Positions 12,821 through 23,187 of a stretch of DNA of 64,000 nucleotides are shown piece after piece. The notes beneath the pieces were generated by a model. That model did no database searches. It was given only the letters and a program-made list of their open reading frames with translations, and was not told the origin of the DNA. A program made the translations under genes and the position numbers. The DNA is from Roridomyces roridus (lineage: Eukaryota > Basidiomycota > Agaricomycetes > Agaricales > Mycenaceae), in contig JARKIF010000167.1 in assembly GCA_029378245.1 (NCBI GenBank), forward strand, positions 1 through 64,000. The letters run 5' to 3'. Positions within the stretch are counted from its first letter, which is position 1, and each line of letters begins with the position of its first letter.

Positions 12821-13054
12821 TGAACATACAGTAATAGCTACCCTTGAAAGCGTGCACTTGGCAGCATGGCGTTTGAATCTTGAGAGGAGTGTCGGAAGCG
12901 TTCCCAACAAGGAAACACCGTCCTCTCAGCCACTGATTTGGATCTGGCCCTCCGGGCCGCGTTGGCCGAGCGAGTCACGCCGAAAAGATAACACTGGTTG
13001 CCGCGGCTAATCTTGCACCATGCTTGCACAATCCGATTCCCAGACTCTTCCACC

Positions 13055-16000
13055 ATGGAGAAGGTGGCGACCTACGTGCCCCAGAGGCGAGGCAAACTCA
13101 TACAAGTCGCCATAGCAGCTCTCGCAGCGCTCTTCTGCTCTCTTACCTATCTCTTCTTCCTCTCCGCTGAACCCCGTCTCGAACCACTCCCACTCAACGC
13201 AGCCGCGATTCTCGCGCAATGCAACGCACTCCACCTTACCCCAGGTCCGCCAGACGACTTTTCTGCCCGGAAACAGTCAGACCGGTTCGTCGAGGGCACC
13301 CCGCCGACCCTTATCCGGAACGCGTCGATATGGACTGGAGCTGAGAACGGGCATCAAGTTATCCACGGCGATATTCTGCTCGATAAAGGACTCATCAAGG
13401 AGATTGGCTCTGTGGATGTCAGCACGTACCGTGACGTCGTTGTCGTAGAGGCTGAGGGAAGCTGGGTGTCTCCTGGGTGCGTCTTATTGCGCCCTACAGA
13501 GTCGTTCGTCCTCACATTCAAGCACTTAGTATTGTCGACCTGCACTCGCATCTTGGGGTCAGCAGCAGCCCGTCGTTAAACGGTGCCAGGGACGGCAACT
13601 CGCATGCAGGATTGATGTTGCCCTGGCTGCGCTCTCTGGATGGCATGAACACGCACGACGACGCATACCAACTCAGCATCTCCGGCGGTGTGACGACTGC
13701 AAACGTCCTGCCTGGGAGCGCCAACGCCGCTGGGGGCCAGGCGTTTGTAATCAAGCTGCGCCCCACGACGGAACGGTCTGCGTCGGCCATGTTGCTCGAG
13801 CCGCCGTATTCGCTTAATGGGACGTATGTGGATCCTGCAGCAAGGCCGAGGTGGAGGCAGATGAAGTGTGTTTCCAGTTTCACTTCGCTGCAAATGACTG
13901 ACTGGCACTAAAGGCATGCTTGTGGTACGTATTTGAGCTTTCCGTCCATGAATAACCCAACATGGTCTCGCAGGAGAGAATCCCAGTAAGATACCTCTTT
14001 TCATAAATACATGAAATTGAATGAAACAGGTCGCGTGTACTCGGGGACTCGCATGGATACGCAGTGGGCCTTCCGCCAGGGCTACAACACGGCCCGTATC
14101 ATCAAGGAGAAGCAAGACGCCTACTGTGCCAAGGCGCTCGCTGGGCACTGGACAGGTCTGGGCGAGTTCCCCGAAGATCTCCAGTGGGAGGCGTTGGTGG
14201 ATGTCCTTCGCGGGCGGGTCAAGGTGCAAAATCATTGCTATGAAGCAGTGGATTTCGATGGTATCATCAGACTCACGAACGAGTTCAAATTCTCCATCGC
14301 GGCATTCCACCACGCGCATGAAGCATATTTGGTGCCGGATCTGCTCAAGAAAGCGTATGGGCATCCGCCCGCGGTCGCAATATTCGCCACTCACGGGAGA
14401 TACAAACGCGAGGCCTTCCGTGGCTCCGAGTTTGCGCCTCGCATCTTGGCGGATAACGGTCTGGACGTTGTTATGAAGGTACGAGTTTTGACACAATCGA
14501 GGGGATTGGGGACAAACTTTCACATAGAGCGATCACCCAGTTTTGGACTCGCGACACCTGGTGTACGAGGCGCAGCAAGCGCATTACTTTGGTCTGTCGG
14601 CGAATCTGGCGTTGGCTTCTGTCACCAGCACCCCGGCGAGGATTATGGGTCAAGATCACAGAATCGGTCATATCATTGCGGGCTACGACGCGGACATTGT
14701 CATCTGGGATAGCCACCCTCTCGCCCTTGGTGCGACCCCCAAGCAAGTCTTTATCGACGGAATTGCCCAAATTGAGAAGCCTTACTCGTCCGCCAAGCCA
14801 AAGTTCTTCCAGCATGCACCCGCTACGCCGGATTGGGAGAAGGAGACGGCAGAGACGATCAAATACGAAGGATTACCGCCGCTGGAGCCTAAGATGGCAA
14901 AGGAAGAGGTGGTTGTGTTCAGAAATGTCGGCAGTGTGTTCTTGAAGGATGCAGAGACCCGGAGTGTCGAGGAGGTTTTCACATCGGCGAGTAAGGATGG
15001 TGTTGTGGTCGTTGAGAAGGGCGTGTTGTGCCGTGGGATCTGCACTGCAGCTCTTGAGCGCTCCGATGCTCTACATATCGATCTCGAAGGGGGTTCCATC
15101 TTGTGAGATCTTGACCTTTTTCGAAAAAAAGCGACTGATAATTCTCTAGCCCTGGTCTTGTAGCATACGGAAGCCAGCTTGGGCTCACGCACATCACTGG
15201 CGAACGTGGGCAGACCAGTCTCGTGTTTAACCTTGTGATTGACACCCCGTTGCAGCGTCTACCAGCGACGGGCCAGTATTCGATCCTTTGAGCATGCTGG
15301 TTCCTGGAATCATCGACGGCAAACTCATGAAAGCCTCCGACGGTCTCCTATTTGCCTCCCGGGACGCCTACCTGGCGTATCGCAATGGTGTCACCTCCGC
15401 TGTAGTTGCCCCGACTTCGCGCGGCTTCTTGTCTGGTTTGAGCACGGTTTTCAGCACATCTGCAGCACACAAATTGGTCGATGGGGCTGTCATTCAAGAG
15501 GTCGCTGCTGTACATGTTACGTTGTCCTTGTCCTCGGGGATCAGTGTGAGCACTCAGATTGCGACGCTGCGTGGGTTACTCCTCGGCGAGGGCGAGGGAG
15601 AAATCGGACAGTATTTTGGTGATGTTGCAGCTGCAAGTCAGTCCTTCTCGTGATCGCACTTGCTGACTAGTTCTCAGGGCAAAATTCCGTTGGTTGTCAA
15701 CGCCGAGAGCGCCGACATTATCGCGAGCCTGGTTGTGCTCAAGAAAGAAGTTGAAGCGGCGACAGGAAATCCCATCCGTCTCACGCTCACGGGAGCCACC
15801 GAGGCCCATCTCCTGGCCAAAGAACTTGGCGAGAGCGGAGTCGGTGTTCTGACCAAGCAGAGGCCATATCCTTCAAGATGGGAACAGAAACGCCTGTTGG
15901 CGGGACCGCCGTTGACGCAGGCCAGTGCCATCGCGACACTTGTCGCACACAATGTGACAGTTGGTATCGAGGTGACTGACGAGCCAGAGGTCAGAAATAC

Positions 16001-16252
16001 GCGCTTTGACGCGGGTTGGGTGAGTGTTTCCCTCATTCAAGTACACAAGATTGACTTTTACAGGCCGCGCTCGAATCAAATGGTGCCATTGGAAAGGCGC
16101 AGGCCCTGGCATTGGTGTCTTCCAACGTGGAGACGCTTCTTGGAGTGGCCAGCAGCAATAGCGACCTCGTCGCAACCAAAGGCGGAGATGATTTTGAAGC
16201 AAAAGTTGTCGCGATTATATCTTCCTTCAGGGGATACGTCGACACTGTGTAA
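13055..16252 (+). CDS. Amidohydrolase-family (CE9-like) membrane-anchored protein, paralogue C
   Basis: The start is ATG 13055 (MEKVATYVPQRRGK) and the stop is TAA 16250-16252. A hydrophobic stretch at residues about 14-32 (IAALAALFCSLTYLFFL) follows a basic N-terminus, predicting a signal anchor. The first half carries DLHSHLGV intact within one exon, HNHCYEAVD, FHHAHEAYL and SDHP, so the metal ligands of an imidazolonepropionase-like amidohydrolase are all present. The second half is the degenerate repeat also seen in A and B. It is the most diverged of the three paralogues, for example EPLPLN in place of the GTTLPIN block and an insertion near DAETRSVEE. Its 3' end lies 13 bp from the 3' end of the convergent Bin3-type methyltransferase gene. 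Confidence 0.82.
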
Positions 16253-16265
16253 ATAGTCATTTATT

Positions 16266-17288
16266 TCAAAGTTTCGTGTACAGATCGACAGGTCGATGGA
16301 ATCCTGGACAACGACTTGAGATGCTTTATTTTATTTTGGAAGAGAACTTACCGCCATCCCCAACACTACCCAGCCCCACAGGTTCGCTGAATCCCAAGTT
16401 GGCTAGCATCCGAGGAAAGTCCTCTGGGCGTAGCTCGAGTCCTTGAGCAGTATCTCTTAGTTTCTACCGAGTTGAGATCAATGGCAGGCAAAGAGAAGGC
16501 TGCCGACAAACTTTATCCATGCGCTTTGCCTTGCGATACGTTTCCCAAGCTTGCGGTTCCACGATAAATTGACCACCGGGAGCTAGGACGGCAGCTACCC
16601 GGGAAAAGAACGTATCGATGGCGGCATCTCCTCCGTTGAGGTGAATCCATTTTGTGATTGAGAATCTGCAAGTTCTGAGCGAGAGGAACATTGGAATTTG
16701 CCTGTTGCACGTACGCCAGGACGACGTCGTACCCAGTCGCGTCCTCGGGAATGGCTTCATTCACCCAATCTGCGGTGCGGAACGAGATGTTGTGAGGGAA
16801 AACGTCCGGACTGGACTGCGGGATGGGCAAGGGGCCGAGCGAGTGGGCGCAAGAGGCGGGGAAGTAGTCTGCTTCACCAACAGGGTCGACATCGACGCGT
16901 TTGCGTTTTCGAGATTGTCCGTCTCCCTCTGAGTCTGCTTGGGCAGACCATACGGTCCTCCGTCGGCGCCACGCAGCCCGGACAAGTCCATCGTCAATGT
17001 CCACTCCGACTACTTTCGACGCGCCATGCGACTGTGCTAGCTTGTTCATTCTCAGTCGCCTTTCGTGTGGCAGAAGCAGACGAACCTATTTCACAGGATA
17101 CCCAACCCTCGTTGCAGCCCACGTCCAGCACGCGTTTGCCTGAAAATGTGGATGGTGGGAGGAGAGCGAGGCGCGGGTCGTTCACGCAGGGGCGTTTTGC
17201 GTAGTAACTGAGATTTTAGTTGGCCATGCGTCGCTGCATGGAGAGAGACAAACCCATGGTAATTCCCGTGGATTGGTACAGCAGACAT
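16266..17288 (-). CDS. Bin3/MePCE-type SAM-dependent RNA methyltransferase
   Basis: Bin3-family enzymes methylate the 5' gamma-phosphate of small RNAs (7SK/U6 capping). I reconstructed six exons by frame continuity. The start is MSAVPIHGNYHGYYAKRP from ATG 17288, followed by NDPRLALLPP, the SAM motif VLDVGCNEGW and an acidic GVDID motif II. A low-complexity insert of about 50 residues comes next, then YDVVLAFSITKWIHLN (the catalytic-region signature), LAPGGQFIVEPQAW, LRPEDFPRML and a short last exon reading GFHRPVDLYTKL before TGA at 16266. Each of these blocks is a Bin3 hallmark, and the IHGNYHGYY start is typical. The ATG lies only 49 bp downstream of the stop codon of the MYND gene, with which it is in tandem. 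Confidence 0.9.
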
Positions 17289-17337
17289 GGTTGAGAGATA
17301 AAGTGTGATGATACAAAATTCCGTATATACAAAACAT

Positions 17338-19602
17338 TCACGCCTCAGTCTTCTCTGGGGCACAAAACTTCTTGTGCTCCTTCCAATGCGACTTCTGGCA
17401 TGCAGGATCACAATACCTAACTTTCGAGCAAGCACACTTGCGCAGTACGGCCGAAGGGTTTCCACACCAAGAACAACGATACAGCTTAACTGTGTTGCTC
17501 AGCGAGGTCGTCTCGGGGTGCCGCCACTCCTCCGCCTCGTGCAGATGCATGTCCTCCAGCCAAGCTGCCAGGTCGTCATCCACTTTCTCGGCACTAGGCG
17601 ATGGGTCCAAGGCCGTGGTATCGTTCAAGAGTGGACCCCATTCTGCTAACGCAGCGGGGAACAGTTTGACTATGGTTTGCTGAGTGAGCCGCAGCAATGT
17701 CTTGGGCGGAGGAACGCCGATCCAGTTGCTATAGTCGTCTGCGATCTTGAGTTTCTGTACCGCTGGCTAACAGAAGATGAATTGGGCCGGAGATGGAAAC
17801 TCGAACACTTACCTGCAGCTCACGAAGATCGGGACTGATTTCTTCGTCAATCATAATCCGCAGGATTATGTTCCAGTACAAGATGTTCTTCATGTACCGG
17901 TTGTCGGGAGGCGCCTCGGAAACAAACGTCTTGGAGTCCTCCAATGCACTCGTCAAAAACGCGATGCCCTCCTCCCACTTCTTGTCGCCGGAACTGGCCT
18001 CTTGCAAAATATGCATGCCCATCTCCCCCGCGTGCTGGACCGCGCGCTGCATCAACTGGAACCGCACAAAAGGCGTGATATTCTGACACCGCATGCCCTT
18101 CTTCGATGCACGCAGTCCCACAACGGGGTCGGACGCTAAAGATAACGAATAGAACGCGTATGCAAAGTTGGGATTCCGTTTCAACGAAGCATTGGCGATC
18201 TTGACGGCGTCGGGAATACGCTGTTTCATGATCGCGAATTTCATCTCAAGGATGTCCGCGAGGTCGATCTCGTTTGCTAGACCCTTGGCGCGGATGGCTT
18301 TGGCGCAGTGAGGAAGTGCGTCGGACCACATGGTGAAGGGCAGGCCGACATCCATGAGTTTCCCTTCTTCAGATTGGAAAAAGCCTTCACCCAGCGCAAA
18401 TTCGGTCCTAGTGAGGATGAGTTGGGATGTCGCAAACATGGGCATGTAACTGACTACCTTGGAATGAGCCCAGCTAAAGAGAGACCCAAGACATACAGAT
18501 CGTGCGTTTGTGCCGCCTTCATCATAGCGCTTTGATGTTCTCTCGACGAATGCAGAGTGAGGTACGTTTCGCACCGCTGGAACCCGTACGCGCCAGATAT
18601 TTGACTGAGGTGCGAAGGTGCCGGTCGCATACCGGCCTGCATTAATTTCATGGGGTCGAGATGTCGCTGGTCTTCCTCGGCGTCTTTCTGGTGTATGTCG
18701 ATCAAACCGCCGAGACAGGTGGATCGCACGATCCAGTCTTTGCTACGCAAGCCGGCGACGAGGCAGTCGACGGTGGCCGGAGGAACTTGGCAGTGGAGAG
18801 TAGATATGGATAGCAGCTTCACGGCATGGTCACTGAGGGTTCGAGAAGGGGCCGCCCTGCGGAAAGCCGTCGTGACTGCCTCCACAATGCCCCGCAGATC
18901 CGCGGTCGGTGTGAATTGCGGATCGACTTGCTTTCCTTCATCAGAGAAGGCAGCAGTGAGGCAGTGGGAAAGAGTGATCACAGAGAGCTCCACGGCTCTC
19001 TCGTCGTCCGGTAGGTCTTTCAAGACGCGGAGCAGAACGGGATAATGTTTCGCGATTGCGACACGAACTTCGAGGCCACCGTGATGCGTGACTGTGGTGA
19101 GAGCACGGAGAGCGAGGTGCCTGCAGCTGGGTTCGTCGACCAATGGGAACAGGTGACCGAGAAACCCTGTCTGGGATGAGCGAGTGTTTCATTTTCCTAG
19201 AGCAACTGCGTACCTCTCTCAAATAGCTTGTTCCGCAGTAACGAGTCGACACACATCCGGGCGTATATCCCGACAATTCCGCCCTTGAGTCTGAAATTCG
19301 ACGCGTTGCCAGAGTAGGCCTTGTCCAAACGGCGATATATGCTTTCAAAGTTGGTATGGACCTTCTTCAAGCCACTGCGCGTGGAGATATCTTTCGGGCG
19401 TCAGGCAAGGGTGGCTGTTTCCTGTTCGATTGGACAGACCAGGCAGGTCAAAGTAGTCGCACAAGACATTGACCACAAAGGTCCATCCCTCGGCATTTTC
19501 GATATCGTCAAAGAAAGAATCGGGGAGGTTGTTTTTGCTCTGGGTGGGTGGTGGATTGGTGGATTTAGCTTTTGGCTTGCCTTTGCGACCAGGACCAGGC
19601 AT
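17338..19602 (-). CDS. MYND zinc-finger protein with N-terminal helical (ARM/TPR-like) repeats
   Basis: The start is ATG 19602 (MPGPGRKGKPKAKS) and the stop is TGA at 17338. After a basic N-terminus the protein runs through about 600 residues of alpha-helical repeat sequence: an ARM/HEAT-like part around 19140-18600 (for example SCRHLALRALTTVTHHGG) and a TPR-like part around 18450-17790 (for example FAYAFYSLSLASDP). It ends in a complete MYND finger at the C-terminus with CSWC, CACSKVRYC, DPAC, then H and C in HKKFC. MYND fingers bind short proline-containing peptides. Several introns interrupt it; the first joins DLPGL to GLKKVH across 19430-19360. This architecture is common in agaricomycetes, with no known precise role. 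Confidence 0.8.
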
Positions 19603-19708
19603 CCGTGGAAACAAGGAGGATATCTGATGTTGAACCAAACAAATAATCGCGTCCGAGAAAGGCAATTTTGCACTTGGTCCAGAACCACTACTGAACTCTC
19701 AGCGCAGA

Positions 19709-20001
19709 ATGGCGTCCCGCTGCCCCGAATGCGGTGCCACAACTCAGATTTTGGCTGAAGCCACCACCGACGCTGGCATTCTGGCAAGACACTCCATATA
19801 CTCCTAAACACAAATGAGCCGCCGAATAGCTTCGAAATCAATCACATTCGCGACATCTTAGCCGAAACGGACGTGCGTCTGGGCTGTTCGGATGACGAGG
19901 TACAGCGACTGCAGGAGCGGAGGAGGTCACTGGCCCGAGAGCGCGCAACGTTGGCGGAGTATCGCAGGAAGAACGCTGAAATCCTGTCTCCGTGGCGGCG
20001 G
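19709..20001 (+). pseudogene. F-box protein pseudogene, 5' fragment
   Basis: From ATG 19709 the frame reads MASRCPECGATT, then hits a stop. In another frame the sequence continues LLNTNEPPNSFEINHIRDIL, a long amphipathic coiled-coil segment rich in E/R, and ILSPWRR. This is the standard N-terminus of the expanded agaricomycete F-box family: NxPP, then a coiled coil, then ILSPxRRLPPEI. The expected next residues, LPPEI, are missing here but found 1.84 kb downstream at 21844. The frameshift near 19790 and the insertion show the gene is dead. It is divergent from the MYND gene, about 105 bp from its start. Confidence 0.75.
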
Positions 20002-21843
20002 CCACTGTGAAAAGCGGAAGGCGCGAATTTCGCACTAGCTCACAGCGAATTTCGCATTTCACCCCATTTTGCGGCGAAATAATTTTTTCACGGTGTGGGG
20101 CGAAAATGTCAGGTCACCCCATTGTCGGGTGAAATGAGATTTCACTGTACCTCTGGAGCGAAATTCACCCAATATTCAAAGTACGTCAATTGCGTGTATT
20201 AATCAAATCTGCCCTCTACGATCACCACTGTTCTGACCACGGTGTCAGAGAGCAAGCTAGATGAGGAGGTTAGCAAGAAGAGGGACGGGGCGAGTGTGGA
20301 GTTGGTGAGAGTTCGTGGAGTAAGTACTTAAAATGAAGTCATTTGATCGAATGTCACATACGTCACGCTACTCCACTCTTTGCTCTTACTCCCATCTCCG
20401 CGACCATGCCCTCTCTCCATTCTCACCTGCACACGCAGCCAGACCACTCTCTCCCAACCTAGGTGTCTGCTTGAGCCCAGCATGTCCTGCCCAGGTCTGC
20501 CACGCAAGCTCTTTTGCGGCAGAGGCCGGGCCGGCTTAACGGAACTTGGAAGTGCCTCAAGCGATGCCCAAACAGGGACTGGCTGACCGTCAATCGCCAC
20601 GGGGACGCAGAGGACATTCGGGAACTACGTGGTGCGTGCTTCTTTTCCCTTCCATGCCTCACATTGACACGAGGTATCTGCAGCTGCTCCCTTGCACTAG
20701 GGCGAGCCCAACACAGCGGAGAGCTCCAAATCCGCTCCCGACTTACATACGCGCAATCCTTTGGGCGACGAATGATCACCAAAAGTCGAACGATGTGTGC
20801 GTGTACCGTCTGATTCTATTTCGTTGCCGTTGTCCTCATTCTTCGAATGCGCAACACTCTCGTGCCATGCCGTGCGTCCATTCTCGCTATCAAGTTTCCC
20901 GTCCGTTCTCACAGTCAAGCCCAGATCGAGGACACCTGCCACCCGTTGACGAGTGTGAATGGCGATGTCGAAGAAGCTGCTTTCAGACGGCGCGGCGCAC
21001 TAACTCCTGGTGTGTTTAGCCATCTATCTCTCCTGCGAATCTCACCGTTGGTCAGCGCACTGGCCTGATTTGTCGCCCTTGCCCCCCGCTCGTCATTCTC
21101 CTCCCGTACGTGCTTCCGAACCTTCATCTACACATTGACTGACTCTTGATTGCCAAGGCCCAAGACCGGTTTCCTCAATTGACCCCAGAGCCTCCGCATG
21201 CTCATTCTGGGCTGGGGATGCTTGAACTATCACTGCGCGACGCGCAGCCACGTACCAGTAGCTTTTTTGTAGTATTCACACGAATTCAAGTGATTTTCAC
21301 CATATTCTCTCAATGAAATATGAGTTGTTAGCGTGTGGTATTGTCCCGCAATCCTGGTGATACTCAAGTCGAAAGCGAGAGAAATTCACCAAGAGTTGGG
21401 GTGAACAGTGTCGGAAAAAGCTGTTTTTAATTATAATCCAATTATAATCAATTATACGCCAATTATAAACAAATAATATCTATGAACAAGTGGGCTGGAT
21501 TTCCCAATTTCGGTGGTAATCTGGTTCACTGAGGCTGCTGTGTGACCTGTGCACTTCCCGGATAGAGCGTGACGTGACCAGCATGTCCCCAGCGCAGTTT
21601 GATTGATTGTTGGCTTTCTCGCATGTTGATCAAAATTGATCACAATCTATTACAATCGCTTATCATCCCATAATAGCCACGTCCAATTATAATTCGGATT
21701 ACGTTTTTCCGACAAGGTATAGTGAAAAACTCAGTTTTGTACGTGAACATTCACCATTGATTTTCCCGGTGAAATTCCCTTGTTTTGAGTGACTTTCACT
21801 GCATTACCGGGCGAATTTCTCGTCCTTCAGGAGGTAGCCGCGG
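20002..21843. mobile_element. Putative 1.84 kb non-autonomous DNA element inserted in the F-box gene
   Basis: The element is defined by the interruption: coding sequence ends in SPWRR at 20001 and resumes with LPPEILSEIF at 21844. Both flanks end in GCGG, which may be a short target-site repeat. The first and last 200 bp are crowded with GTGAAA/TTTCAC and CGAAATT-type words on both strands, resembling the subterminal repeats of DNA transposons. The very ends show only weak inverted similarity (GAAGG..CGAATTTCGC against GAAGGACGAGAAATTCGC). The interior 20.3-21.2 kb has no ORF I would call a gene and no transposase motif, so the element would be non-autonomous. A very long intron is an alternative I consider unlikely. 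Confidence 0.55.
21409..21714. mobile_element. MITE-like element nested in the larger insertion
   Basis: The ends are inverted repeats: TGTCGGAAAAAGC at 21409 and, read from the other strand, TGTCGGAAAAACG at 21714. Just inside both ends are AT-rich words (AATTATAAT) in tandem on the left and once on the right. The element is 306 bp with no coding capacity. No clear target-site duplication is visible beyond AG on both sides. Its size, inverted ends and AT-rich core are those of a MITE. Confidence 0.6.
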
Positions 21844-21854
21844 CTACCTCCTGA
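21827..21854. repeat. 28-bp perfect palindrome at the right insertion junction
   Basis: The sequence is self-complementary from 21827 (TCAGGAGG...) to 21854 (...CCTCCTGA) with no spacer. Its right half is F-box coding sequence (R-L-P-P-E codons), so the left half is an inverted copy of the target site. Confidence 0.9.
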
Positions 21855-22860
21855 GATACTCTCCGAAATATTTTCTTGGACGCTACCATCCTACCAAGAA
21901 GTCGTGCTGGCGGCGTACAAGCCCAGCATGAAGGACAGTCCCTGGACACTGGCACAGACATGCAGTTATTGGAGAGCGGTGGCCGTTTCCACCCCTTCGT
22001 TGTGGTCTTTCGTCAAAGTCGATGCTTCGTTCGGCCTGAGTCCCTTGCCTATGGTGCAGACCCAGGTCCAACGCTCAGGAGCCCTTACAATTCATTTCTG
22101 GGCGTGCGCAGATATGGATTCCACCTCGCAGGTCGAACTGTTCAGACTCCTATCTGATCATTTTGAGCGCTGGGAAGAGCTCAATCTCTGTTTGAGTCGG
22201 GATTTGGTGCCTCTTATGGCTGCCCTTCGCGGCCGACTTCCAGCTCTTCAACGGTTGTTGCTGAGGTGGAACGGTCCTGAAAGCCAGACTAGAGTTGACT
22301 CTGTGGAGTGGTTCGACACAGCCGATTCTCTGGTCGACGTTACGGCATACAGCGAGTATCGCTACATCCCGGTGTCGCTTCCCTCGCAGCATTGTATCAC
22401 TCGATACGACATCGATGCCTCTGGGGAAACCCATGCCCAGCTCTTGACATTACTCCCAAATCTTGTCGAAGCACGTATCAAGATCGCATTCTCCGGAACG
22501 TGACCCACAGTTGATGATAAAATCACCCTATTGCACCTCCAGCGTTTGTACGTGAATTTTACAGATTCTCTATCCGAGCTCCGGGCTCCTCGTCTGGAAG
22601 AACTGGCATTTTTTCAATACTGGTCTTCCGTTCGGCTTGCACCCTGAAGAGGCTTTGCCTCGGAGGGCCGCTTGACGCCGACTGGACGGTCCGCATTCTG
22701 CGCCAATTCAAAACCATCACCGAACTCGTGCTCTTGAAGACGTCCGATCTCTTCCCTCCCATGATTATCACCCAAAAGGGCCACAAAACCATCCATGAGC
22801 CTGGTCAATTTGACCGTAATTTACATTTCAGGCCCTCGGACGACCATGGTAAATTAGCTG
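21844..22860 (+). pseudogene. F-box protein pseudogene, 3' fragment
   Basis: It resumes with LPPEILSEIFSWTLPS, the F-box core, followed by PWTLAQTCSYWRAVAVSTPSLWS (the usual second half of the motif) and leucine-rich sequence such as RWEELNLCL and LPALQRLLLRW. The frame stops at TGA 22501 but homologous-looking sequence continues past it (LHLQRLYVNF, LRAPRLEELAFF), then shifts frame near 22645 (LKRLCLGGPLDADWTVRIL). It fades out around 22800-22860, just before the 5' flank of NLR copy 1. A functional copy would be an SCF-complex substrate adaptor. Stop, frameshift, insertion and truncation together mark it as a relic. Confidence 0.75.
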
Positions 22861-22868
22861 CTAATTTA
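22846..22868. repeat. Short palindrome with 11-bp arms
   Basis: GGTAAATTAGC and GCTAATTTACC flank a single T in an AT-rich patch with repeated TGTAAAT/ATTTACA words. It lies between the F-box relic and the start of the NLR duplication unit. Confidence 0.6.
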
Positions 22869-22923
22869 CCCGGTAAAATAGCAGATGTAAATTTCAGAGA
22901 CTTATTTCCCGCCACGCTATAGC

Positions 22924-23187
22924 TAGTAGGCCAGGAGCCCCAGTTTTGTACAGACTAAGGCGGTACTTGTGCTTTAATTCTTTTCTTTGTCCCAGCCCAG
23001 CAATCGCAACTTTCAAGTTTGGCGGAGTTGATCCCGAGAGTCGAGACAGCCCGACGCCCTACGTGTGTTACCCCAGCATACCAACATGAGCGCGCATTGA
23101 GCGCTCGGCGCTTAATGATGTGAGCCGGCTGTCAACAAGCTTAGCTACGCGCCGACGGGTTGCTTCCTCTCTTGATCTACGAACAGC
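22924..23187 (+). promoter_or_regulatory. 5' flank of NLR copy 1, homologous to the flanks of copies 2 and 3
   Basis: Starting at CTAGTAGGCC the sequence matches 38070-38346 and, inverted, 62682-62970, including CAGTTTTGTACAGACTA and ACCCCAGCATACCAACATGAG. It includes the putative promoter and 5' UTR. Homology to copy 1 begins here, so this marks the left edge of the duplicated unit. Confidence 0.6.

Noticed and set aside
13576..14523. 315-residue minus-strand ORF
   Set aside because: It lies opposite well-conserved exons of amidohydrolase C and shows no domain of its own.
20546..21019. 157-residue plus-strand ORF inside the 1.84 kb insertion, considered as a transposase
   Set aside because: No DDE or zinc-finger pattern; Ser/Arg/Cys-rich chance composition with overlapping ORFs in other frames.
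21420..21700. AT-rich repeats considered as a replication origin or a CRISPR-like array
   Set aside because: The repeats are short and irregular and are explained as the core of the MITE-like element; the organism is a eukaryote.
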